Shown piece after piece: positions 1-9,716 of a stretch of DNA of 64,000 nucleotides. The notes beneath the pieces are model-generated. The model did not search any database. It had not been told where the DNA came from and saw only the letters and a list, made by a program, of their open reading frames with translations. The translations under genes were made by a program, and so were the position numbers. Source of the DNA: Petunia secreta. Taxonomy: Eukaryota > Streptophyta > Magnoliopsida > Solanales > Solanaceae. The DNA lies in NCBI GenBank assembly GCA_029990175.1, contig JARKIP010000017.1, positions 25,717,001 to 25,781,000 on the forward strand, written 5' to 3'. The stretch's first letter is position 1. Every line of letters starts with the position of its first letter.

Positions 1-889
1 AGAAGGTCGTACTCAATGATATAATAAATGGGACATCTGCCGAAATGAAGGTATTTCCTGCCCAACGAAAAACAAAACCAACAGTAGTACATGTTGATTT
101 TTATTCAAGTGTAACTTAAATAAAACTCCTGAATTTATTACTCATTAGATCAATACTATAGGTTCGATGCGACGTTAATAGACATTATCAACATGGATGA
201 TTTGTGGTATGCTGGCTGCCGAAAATGCTAAAGGAAAGTAACTGTGAAAAAGAGCAGTGCAAGTTGCGACTACCGCAAAAAACAAGATATTGATTATGAG
301 AACAGGTCAGCTATATTCTATTTTAAAAACTGAGAAGCCTTAAGTATAGTCAGCTAAGTACTTGATTATTAATTGCACTTTTCCTGTATTAGATATAGGC
401 TGAAGATTGCTGTTTCTGCTAAGGATGTTGAAAACACCATTCTGACACTGTTTATGGGCGCACGATACTTTGTTGGCTGCGACATAAATGAGTATATACA
501 CTCAACATCTGAAAAGGTTAAAACTCTCATACATTTATCAATACTTCCCCTAAAACCTTGATGGATTATGGTTACTAAAACTTTACACTGATTAGACTTG
601 CTTATTAACTGTACTGAAAGAAGACTCACCATAATATCGCAAGATGGAGCAGAGAAAGGGAAAATTATTCAATTTTCTCATAAAAAATCCATTGAATGTT
701 CCTGCAGAAGATAAGAACAATGATATGATAGTTGAAGAAATGCACGAATTTGAAAAACTTGGTCCTGACGAACTGGGAGCTGAACCTTTATCAATAAAGC
801 AACTACCTAAGAGGGCTATTATAACTGAGGACACCAAGGAAGAAGACTGTTTAGCGCTTGATAAGAAACTTAAATTTGAAATTAAATAG
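1..889 (+). pseudogene. RPA1-like gene relic, C-terminal zinc/OB part (Helitron-borne)
   Basis: The family is the large subunit of replication protein A, a single-strand DNA binder; Helitrons carry RPA1-like genes thought to help rolling-circle transposition. I read probable exons at 1-50 (donor GT at 51), about 182-305 and about 393-516, with a later frame at 644-889. The second exon encodes a C4 zinc-ribbon remnant (GCRKC, later SCDYR) with an in-frame TAA right after the first cysteine pair. The third encodes the beta-strand-rich stretch typical of the RPA C-terminal domain (YRLKIAV, then a hydrophobic ILTLFMGARYF). The 644-889 frame (81 codons, acidic and Lys-rich) fits the unstructured tail of such genes but is not diagnostic. 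The stop codon and 5' truncation make it non-functional. It resembles the better preserved relic at 9717-12350. Confidence 0.55.
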
Positions 890-1578
890 TTAGTTGGTTC
901 CAATCAAAATGTTTTGCTCATGTTCTGCAACAACTTCAACTGAGAGAAGTTGAACCTAAAATAATTAGTAGTGATATGAACTAGAAAGTATCAGTCCTTA
1001 TTTTTCCCTAGAGCAACTTTAACTGGCACATCTGCTACATTGTCATTTGCATTTCCATAATATTAAATTCAGTTTTCTAAATTGTGTTTGTTGTATATTC
1101 TGTTATAGTTATTTCTGAAAACACTTGGCTTTCTTTAATCCGCACCACCAATGCATCCTACTGTGTAGGTAATAATTAATTTATGTCGCTAACACATGCG
1201 CAAATACAGCTATGCACCAACATATTACAGTAAGATGTACTAATTTGTCACACATATATTACAATATTACTTCATAACATTCCATTATCTGATACAGGCC
1301 GTAACACAAGATAAAGAAATGACAAAACAAGGTGTGTAATCGTGAAATAAATAGAAGTTACCACGTCTTCAAAATCTCACCTCACAATGACATGTAATAA
1401 CAATTTGGTGGCGATACAACTTTTTAAATATATATTTTGGGATATACGGTTATGGATTATGTTACACTTTTGCAACTATATTTTCTTTATTTTTTTTTTA
1501 GCTACTACTATTTTGCGCTAAGAATCTTCACTTCATTGCTTACTGTTTATACCGGATTCTACTTAACGATTAGGCTCC

Positions 1579-1605
1579 ACGCGCAACGTGCGTACCCGGC
1601 ACTAG
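1579..1605 (+). other. Helitron 3' terminus: hairpin plus CTAG
   Basis: Stem ACGCGC (1579-1584) pairs with GTGCGT (1588-1593), one pair being a G-T wobble, with a three-base AAC loop. Eight bases later comes CTAG at 1602-1605, followed by T at 1606. This matches the known Helitron rule of a subterminal hairpin, a CTRR end and insertion between A and T. Confidence 0.75.
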
Positions 1606-2184
1606 TATAAATGATACACAACAATTGTATAGATAAATGACTAACGTATTTTCATTATATGTACAATATATTATTGTTCAAACAATAAAAATACACCACA
1701 TATACGAAAATATATAGAAAAATGTTAATAAATTTACCAACAACCGCTACGATGGCCATATGTGGCAATATGACGGGAGGTATGGGGTGGCATGGTGTTG
1801 TAGGAGGGAGATCTAGTGTTTTTCTTCTTTTATGTATATATCTTTGTTTTAAAAAATAAATATTGCTATATTTTTTAAATGATACAAAATTGCTATTTGT
1901 GTATAAAGTGGATGTTAATTTACATACTTATGTAAATGACCCTTTAAAAAAAATATAGCCCAACATTTAAATTCAATAAAACTTAAATGTCTATGATGTG
2001 TTGTATAAAACAAAATTGGGCTTTTATTTCCTTCTCAATCTAATCTAATTAAAGAGTTTTATTTACATTAGGGTTTTCATGAGTTATATATTTAATTACC
2101 CTCATAAAGGAAAATAAAAACCTATATTGACCAACAAAAGTAAAGTAAAAAAACAATAAAGAATTACTAGTAAAAAGTAAAAAT
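1606..2184 (+). promoter_or_regulatory. Upstream region of the AHL gene
   Basis: AT-rich sequence between the Helitron end and the AHL start codon. No other gene is visible. It should contain the AHL promoter and 5' UTR, but I could not fix a TATA box or transcription start: several TATA-like strings occur in a low-complexity background. The Helitron end sits only 580 bp upstream of the ATG, so it may have replaced or shortened promoter sequence. Confidence 0.35.
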
Positions 2185-5100
2185 ATGTCGTTTGCAGAAT
2201 CCAATGGAGTAGCTGCACAAACTCCAATGCATCAATCATCTTCTGTCGCTTCTGATGGTGGTACCGAACCGTACTACCCTTTAATGCCACCAACACTTTC
2301 CTCCTCCTCACCTTCTCCTCCGCCGCCAGCGCCGCCGTCTTCAATTTTTCAACTTCCTTCCGCCTCCGCCGCCGTTTCCGTCGTTGCCGGAGATTCATCT
2401 CCGGCGGTGAGTGTGGACCCCACCTCAATTGAACCGGCTAAAAGAAAACGCGGTCGGCCGAGGAAGTACGCTCCTGATTATTCTCCGTCGTCGTTGTCGG
2501 TGACGGTGGCGGCCGGTGGATTTAATTCGCCGGCGGAGGGGAAAAAAGCTAGGGGTAGACCACCTGGTTCTGGGAAAAAACAGCAGCTAGCTAATTTAGG
2601 TATATATATATATTTAAGCACATGTTTATTATTTTATTATTCGTTATAAACTTTTACAATAAGTCGTTATCTGACACTGAAAATAATGCAACAACATAAA
2701 AAGTATGGAAGGTGACTTAATCGTGTAAATTTTATTTTACACTTGATGGTATATAATTATATATAACTCCAATGGTGTATATTTGTTTAATATTTTGAAA
2801 AGTTTATGCACTTGGATATTATTTAATTATATAATTGCTGCTAGTATTCTTTTATTTTTTTTGTTCTTGGCTTTCTATAGTTTATATCAATGTGGGTGTA
2901 TATCTCTGCACATGTATGTTACTTAATAATTATAGTATTTCTTTTTATTTAATAATATAATCATTAATGTTCTTTTAGCTTTTCTTTTTCTTTGGCTGCA
3001 ATTATTTATGTTTCTAATAAAAAGACTTGCTTTTTATTCATCAATTGATATTCAAAAGGAGAAAAAAGCAAATTCTTGAAAGAAAAAGAAGGAAAAACTC
3101 TTACCAACAAGAAGGTGGCATGTACATTATGGGTTCGAATTGTGGAAATAGCTGAAAAAATGTACTAAGAGGACTGTTGAGTACAATGTACATGCACGTC
3201 TGCTCTTCTTCCTACCCTGGACTAGCCAGGGAGCACTTCGTGCGGAAGATGAACACTTCTTTTTCAGTTCATAATTATTGTTGTACACTTGTACTAGACA
3301 TTTTATCATATGATAACTTACCAAGATAAAAGAGGAGTCTTTTCCAAGTTGAATATTATATTCTTCTGTAGAAATGGTTTATATTTGCTTTATAGATTCT
3401 GCTCTACAAAGATGATCTTATCAGGAAAAAAAGAAGAAGGAAATATTTGCTTTTCTTCTTTTTATGGTCCTCCTTATGTCTTCCTGTGTGAATACTTCAT
3501 TCTACGATTTTATGGTGATCGAGCGAGCATTACTTGTCATGCGAAGAAGGCGATGCATTCTGTTTATTAGAATCATTTTGCAGCGGAAATCAGAGCTAAA
3601 AAAAGGAAAATAAGTAGAAGTTAATTACCGTTTGCTTATGTTGCTATTTTATGCTGTGTATGAATGCTGACAAACTGTGCTTTATACTTCAACTGCTTTG
3701 CTAGTTGCTTTTTACTAATTCTTGAGTAACTGATAAGATATTATTTGCAGGATCAGCAGGTGCAGGCACTGGATTTAGAGTGCATGTTATCACACCACAA
3801 GCAGGGGAGGTGTGGCCTTAACTTCTGTTTGTCTCCCTTTATCTCAGTGTTGTATTGCTTTTCTTTTTCCTTTTAATTCTTTAGTTAGTAGATTGGAGAA
3901 GGATGCAATGGGACTTGCTTGTTTTATTTTTTTCATTGCTTCATGCCCATACCCATTTAATCATAGACTAGTTTTACAAAAGAGAGCAGAAGAAACTGAT
4001 TTTCTGTGTTAAACCCCTAAATGTTATTTCCATTTGACTATAACAGTTACGAATTTAGGGGAGCTTATTTGTTTCTGACTGTTTAGGCACTCTAATTTTC
4101 TAATCCACTACAGCTTTCAATCTAAAAGAAAGTAGCTGATCGGTCTGTGCTCTCTCTCTCTCGCTCTCTATCTCTCTTTTGTGATTAATCAGAGGTGCAA
4201 TTTTTGTATCCAGACTAATTAAATGTTTAGTATTGCTAAGACCTAGTTTATTCCTTTACACATGCATCTACCTCCCTGACAGACAATTTATTTTTATTGT
4301 AGTACGTTGGACATTGTTCATTTCGATCATTACTTTGTATGTTTATATTTTGTTGGTTTCCATTAACTAAATATGTTTATTATGATTTCATCTTCTGCAC
4401 AAACTTCATAATATATTTTGCAGCACATATATTAGTTGTAATTTACTGTTTTGTTGGGTGCACAATCAGATAGTACTTTGAAGTAGTTGAATGGATTCCT
4501 CGACAAATTTTCTGTTTTGATCACCTAACAGTGTTTGACACTCTTAGACAATCGATATTATTCTGAACATCCCTTGCAGGGTTTATGAATTGATGTTCAT
4601 TTTAATGATTTCATTTTTATCTGTTAGGACTTATCCTTTTGTTCCTGATTGTAGTTTTGTCCTAGTTAATGGAAGTTTGTAGTCTTTAAGCAAGTATTCT
4701 TTCTTTATCTATCAGGACCTCTCTCTCTTTCTCACTAATTCTATTCTACTGTGTGGCATCAGTTTTTGCTAAATTTGTCACTGGAGAACTACAATTAGTG
4801 GCCCCTCTTGTTTTGTTATAGAGTCACCACATGGTCCTCTTCCTTTTGTCTTGTTTCAGTCTCTTTTGTACTTAAACTTGCCCACTAATCCAGATGAGAT
4901 GGTCTGTCAAATCTGGATGTCCAAATCTAAAATCTGGAACTAAAGCTCAGTGTCATGTAATTATCTGTGGCACTCCAGTTCAAAAAGTAAAAATGTTATG
5001 AGACGAGGAGATAAATTTTATCTAAGGGCTGGTCATCCAATTTATATTGATAGCACCTTTCACTTGTTTGGGGTGGTCCTCCGTTATTTTCATAAATTCT

Positions 5101-6468
5101 CTCTGACTATTAACTTTGGTGCTCCTTTTACACATAAGCAATGGACCAGGTAAAGGATGACTTAGTTCTTGGCTTTTATGGAGATTTGATTTTTGATAGC
5201 ACAATGATGCTAGATTGTCTATTGTTCCACGGATGCTTGGAACAAGTAGATAGAAAATGAAATATCTATTTTGGTTTGACCTTCTGCAGCTATAAATCTT
5301 ACTAAAATCATCTCAAACTTTTTGGAACGTCCCAAATGTAAAAGGTGTCATTTAAATTGGGACAAATGGCTAATTTTTTTATTCTCTTTACGCCAGAACT
5401 CTAAATTTAGTTGTGTCTTTATGGTTGAAGATTCAATCAGTATCTCTATTTTTTTCTTCTCAGGATGTATTGGCAAAACTAATGTCATTCTCCCAAAGTA
5501 CCTCACAAGCCGTCTGCATTCTGTCAGCACATGGCTCCATATCTAATGTGACGCTTTCACAAGCAACAATATCTGGTGGAACTGTAACATATGAGGTTCG
5601 TATTCCCATCGAAGCTTATGGTAATTATCTAATTATGTGGTTGTAAGAAGTTACATCAGGTGCTTTCTGATTCGTTATGATATATCAAGCCTGATATGAA
5701 CTTGGCACACAAGTTTCAGAGGGAGCTGTATTGTGTCATTTTAATCTGATGATGTGAATTACTTAGTGAAATGTTAGACACTGTGCTGCAGATCTCCAAT
5801 TGAAATAATTCACCATTGCTAAATCCTTCTCATGGCTTTGAAAATGTATTTTTTCCTTTCTTAAGTTAACCTTGGTTGCTACTTCCACAGGGACAGTTTG
5901 AGATCCTGTCTCTGTCTGGTTCCTTTCTCCCCTCGGAATTTGGTGGCGAACGCAGCAGGACTGGTAGTTTAGGTGTGGTACTAGCTGAACCAGATGGAAA
6001 AGTTCTAGGTGGTGTTGTGGCTGGAGTTCTTATTGCAGCATCCGCTGTACAGGTATTACATTACTCATTAAATTACAAATATGGTCTCTCATAAGTGTTG
6101 TGTACTAATCCCTCTCTCTCTGTCTCTCTCCCGCCTTACATTCTATTTGATAATCTCATACTTTCCATGACATTCAGAATTGTTAACTAGCTTCAAATGA
6201 AGGATACCATCTTTTTCTGAACTTTAACTTGTTGCAGGTTATTGTTGGTAGTTTCAGTATGGAAGGTCAAAGGCAGTTAAAATTGGATCATTCTGACGCT
6301 TTTGGAGCGCCATCCACGCTGGTCTCTGGAGCGTCAGCGGCTAAAAGCTCATCATCACTCGGAACACTAAGCGAGTCCAGTGGTGAGCCAGTGAGCCCTC
6401 ATAATCAGCTTGTTGAAACTTCAAACAATAGTCCTCCTGTAGTTGCTAATAGTTTGCCTTGGAGATAA
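2185..6468 (+). CDS. AT-hook motif nuclear-localized protein, type II (AHL family), 5 exons
   Basis: Predicted nuclear DNA-binding regulator that binds the minor groove of AT-rich DNA and assembles through its PPC domain. Exons with GT-AG borders: 2185-2599, 3751-3809, 5464-5595, 5891-6052, 6238-6468, giving 332 residues. Two different AT hooks are visible: KRKRGRPRKY at 86-95 and KKARGRPPG at 120-128. The PPC domain runs from about residue 147 (FRVHVITP) to about 265, across exons 2-5, and includes GQFEILSLSGSF and LGGVVAGVLIAAS. The N-terminus is Ser/Pro/Ala-rich; the tail is Ser-rich. Two hooks plus an intron-split PPC fit the known type II (intron-containing) AHL clade. The start has no competing upstream frame. 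The whole reading frame is open with no decay signs, unlike everything else in the window. The exact AHL number cannot be assigned from sequence alone. Confidence 0.93.
4148..4182. repeat. CT-rich microsatellite in AHL intron 2
   Basis: An imperfect CT repeat (CTCTCTCT with single interruptions) in the 1,654-bp second intron. Intron 1 (2600-3750) and intron 2 (3810-5463) are otherwise AT-rich with no recognisable insertion. Confidence 0.7.
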
Positions 6469-6702
6469 CTTTATAATGGGAGCGACTTCTCTTACATTTG
6501 TTTAGCAATTCTTTTTACTTGTATAAGCATTGTTGTCTAGACAACACTCCTACGTGGGTGTGGTCGTACTCCATTCTGCTGAACTCATTTATAAAAGTAG
6601 TTGATTATTTTTTAGAAATATATATTCATATTAAGTTCATATCTGCCTCTGAGCATACGGGAGTTGCATTTTTTCATATCGTGACAACTACTCCTCAATA
6701 AA
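6469..6702 (+). other. Probable AHL 3' UTR with poly(A) signal
   Basis: Follows the TAA stop. A canonical AATAAA occurs at 6697-6702 in an AT-rich setting, so the transcript probably ends shortly after. 6703-6926 is AT-rich spacer with no gene seen. Confidence 0.45.
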
Positions 6703-6934
6703 AAACAAGTTGGGTTATCCTGAACATGTTTCTCCATTTAAATTCAAAAAAAAAAAATTGGAGCGATATAATCGGGAGAATACAAAGGCTCGTGATATTG
6801 CATTAATTATATATAAAAAAAAGATTATGATACTACAAAATAAGGAGTTTCATGAAATGTCATCAAATATAAGTTCCTCTATTACAACTATGTATCTCGA
6901 AAGATTTCTAAAAACATTTATTGACACTAAGTGT

Positions 6935-7796
6935 AGAGGTGTTCATGGTTGGGTCGGTTTTCCTCTAAAAGATAACCAAACCAATTAATTCAAGTTTTCA
7001 AATGCTTAAACTACAGCCAAATCAATTAAGTTGGTTTTGCACTTGTTCGGTTTTTGCGGTTATTTCGGGCTGTTCGATTTTTGTTTGGCTTTTTTCGTCA
7101 CTAAATTTATAACAAACACTTCCAAGGATCAAACACATATTCGAATTTCGAGCGACTATATTCCACCATGACACATCCACACCAAGTACACTCTAGAAAA
7201 GAACAAACTATTTATGTAATCAAGAGCTATATATGTAGCTTCATCCAAAAATTGATTATACGAGCATTTTGCAATTTCAATTAACTTCATCAAACTTATT
7301 ACAATGATTTTTTCCGTATTTGAAAAATTGAAGAGATATCTATCATTTGCCAAGATATCTTGTTGATATTGAATTAACCGATAATGGAAGACTACAAGAC
7401 AAATTATTTTTAACATACAATAGATTGTTTGACTTGTCAAAATAAAGAGTAGAATGCAAACTAAAATACAAAATACAAAAATTATATAAAAAGATGAGGA
7501 ACTAAACTAGAATTCAAAGGAGAAAAAAAAAAAAATTTAACATATGGTGTAAATTCATAAAAACACACATAATTGTATGTCTAATTATAAATTTTAAATA
7601 CTATTTATATAGTCGGTTTGGTTCGGTTTTTTCTGTTATTTTTTGTTTAAAATTAAAACCAAACCAAACCAAACCAAATTATATCGGTTTTTTAAATTAA
7701 AAAACAAAACAAAAACAACCTAAAGAATGTTGTTTTTATTCCAGTTTAAATCGGTTTTTGGTTTGGTGCATTTTTCGGTTTCACGTGAACACCTGT
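6935..7796. mobile_element. Non-autonomous hAT-type element (MITE), 862 bp
   Basis: Perfect 8-bp direct repeat CTAAGTGT flanks the element (6927-6934 and 7797-7804), the target-duplication length of hAT transposons. The ends are imperfect inverted repeats: AGAGGTGTTCA on the left against ACAGGTGTTCA as the complement of the right end. Inside, G/T-rich stretches with CGGTTTTT-type motifs on one side and AACCAAACC-type on the other continue the imperfect inversion. No transposase frame is present, so movement would need an enzyme supplied elsewhere. It lies between the AHL 3' UTR and the RING gene stop codon, only 11 bp from the latter. Confidence 0.85.
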
Positions 7797-7807
7797 CTAA
7801 GTGTTAC

Positions 7808-8538
7808 TTATGTTCTTTTTAACTCGTCTTCCATGGGCATCTCAAAGCGACAAATAGGGCAGTAATGGCTAGTCTCTAACCATTTGGCGATACACTCTCC
7901 ATGAAACTTATGAGAACAAGGCATGTAGAGTATCTCAGTCTCCTTCACCAGCTTATCTAGACATACTCCACAGGCATCATTGATATTCTTTTCATCAACT
8001 TTCATCTTCTTTAGTAACATCTTCGATGATTTACTAGCAGGCACCATGCAATGTGATGCTTCTTCTGATCCAACCACTCATCACAAAGATGCTTGATCTC
8101 CAATTGTAAATCCACTGATAGTTCCATAATTTGACAACCTTCATCACACTCTTCTTCAATGATATCGCCCACCCAACTCACAATACCTTTAACTATAGAG
8201 TGACGATCATCTTGAAACTCGACATCCCAATCTCCAAGAAGATCTGAAATTTTGCGGTAGAACTTTTCATAGGAGTTGATATCACAAGGGGTGAGAATAA
8301 TGGCATTAGTTAACTTCTCCCTTTCACTACTTACGAGTAGCGACTCTGCATGTACTTCTCGAATATGCTCAAAATCATCTCGAATATGTAATGAAAAGTG
8401 AATACTTAAAAGAGGTAAAGAAGAAGAATAGGTCTTAAAAGGTTGAACACTCATTGATGATTTTACTCGTGAAAGCTGTTTAACGAGCCATGATGATTTC
8501 AAGGAGTGGCTAGGGCATACACAGTTTATGGTCGCCAT
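7808..8538 (-). pseudogene. RING-H2 E3 ubiquitin ligase-like gene with one frameshift
   Basis: The family transfers ubiquitin from E2 enzymes to substrates. Reading on the minus strand from ATG at 8536-8538, the first frame gives about 155 sensible residues (acidic, helical, unknown fold) and then drifts out of register near 8071-8080. The neighbouring frame continues to a stop at 7808-7810 and encodes a complete RING-H2 finger: CGVC, then PCSHKFHGEC, then CPIC, with Trp after the sixth ligand (AKWLETSHY). Joined, the product would be about 240 residues, and the finger ends 12 residues before the stop. A single 1- or 2-base indel explains the break; I cannot tell a true pseudogene from a sequencing error. 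No intron signal fits the junction. The stop lies 11 bp from the hAT element. The first 14 codons and upstream DNA are duplicated at 62192-62360. Confidence 0.8.
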
Positions 8539-8664
8539 ATTTGGAAGAAAATAATTAGTTGTGTGCGGTGTACTTTGGAAAATTCTGGGTGTTTCAGTGT
8601 TAGTAATTTATAATGGTTTGAGAATGAGAGAGTACAAATATTGAAACCCTAATTTGATTAGTGA
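8498..8664 (-). repeat. Direct repeat copy 1: RING gene 5' end and upstream DNA
   Basis: About 167 bp that recur in the same orientation at 62192-62360 with roughly 8 differences by eye. The block covers the first codons, the 5' UTR and proximal upstream sequence of the RING gene. It lies outside the 5' end of the large Helitron, and its partner lies beyond the Helitron helicase gene. Confidence 0.9.
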
Positions 8665-9016
8665 ACACAATTGACCGTTCATATGCATCAGATTACTTTT
8701 CACTAACCCAAACATTTCCTAGCCCTTATCTTTGTCAATTTTTTGCAGCAAAATATATACTAAAAGAAGGAAAATCCTTAAATATTTAATACCTTATATT
8801 ATGGGATTGTGTCGATTAAATAGATACTATTCACTTTTTTATGGTGGTCTCCACAAATGAAGGCTACTAATCATATTATCATTAATGTCATAACTAACTT
8901 CTGAATTTATCAATAGAAAAAAATCATTGAAGGGAAATAATTTTTCCTTAATGCAGGGACAGGGACATGAGGATCATACTTCCCTTGTTCCTCATATCTA
9001 TCTATCTATCTATCTA
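8665..9016. other. Intergenic, with TATC microsatellite
   Basis: Upstream region of the RING gene (minus strand). No coding sequence seen. It ends in a TATC tetranucleotide tract (about 8998-9020) that merges into the Helitron 5' end, so the exact first base of the Helitron is slightly ambiguous. Confidence 0.6.
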
Positions 9017-9060
9017 TCTATATACTAATTGAGGATTATAAGAGAGTGACATGACACTTC
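9017..9060 (+). other. Helitron 5' terminus
   Basis: TC start preceded by A at 9016, then an AT-rich TATATACTAATT stretch followed by a purine-rich segment and a GTGACATGACAC-like run. This is the usual composition of plant Helitron 5' ends. The microsatellite before it leaves an uncertainty of a few 4-bp steps. Confidence 0.6.
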
Positions 9061-9716
9061 TCATAGGCCAAGATTCATATTTATTTTTTTTTCTTAAAAT
9101 TTTGGTGTTTTACCTCATTTCCTTTTTTCCTATTCAAATACAAACCCTGGCATAGTTATTACAAAAACAAACGGCTGCCTTATTGACTAATTGTGGAAGC
9201 TGGCATAATGAATTACATTCATTAGCATGTAAAGTCAGAAATCGTTTCACAAAACAATCAAACAAATCCCCCACTCCTCCACTAATTTCTTAATTAATTG
9301 TAAGGGCTTCATTAGCAATCTAATTAAGTTGACTGTGGGTCACAAAACTAATTGCCCTACTTAAAGGACACAGAAATACCCAGGTCATCACCTCTTCAAT
9401 TGCACCTCATTCAACATAAGGGAATTGGAAAACTTGTAACGTCTCCTCAAATCCACGATCTCCTAACGGTATGTTAAAATTTTTGTAGTCGTTGTGCTTA
9501 TCAGTTACATTCTCCCTTCAATTTGCCATTTATTTCTTTAAATTCATTGTGGTAATTATTGTCTGCAATGAAGTTTGTTGATTTTGTAATTATCTGCATG
9601 GCCACTAACTGTTTGTTATTATGCATTATAAAAATGAAGCGCCTAACTTGAGGAATTGCATCTTTCACTTAGCTTCCTTTATAATCATTGTTCTAGCACT
9701 TCACTCTCCTATGATA

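Larger units (their letters stand above)
1..1605 (+). mobile_element. 3' part of a Helitron (left end outside window)
   Basis: The segment ends with the terminal structure of plant Helitrons: a short GC-rich hairpin, about a dozen bases, then CTAG followed by a T (1579-1606). Upstream lies an RPA1-like coding relic (1-889), a gene type that plant Helitrons are known to carry. The 5' end and any Rep/helicase gene lie before the window. From 890 to 1578 I see only AT-rich sequence without a convincing reading frame. It stands about 7.4 kb from the 5' end of the second Helitron at 9017 and is a separate insertion, because the AHL gene sits between them. Confidence 0.7.

Noticed and set aside
2102..2428. 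108-codon minus-strand frame over the AHL start
   Set aside because: Shadow of the GC-biased first AHL exon; reads as Arg/Lys low-complexity sequence.
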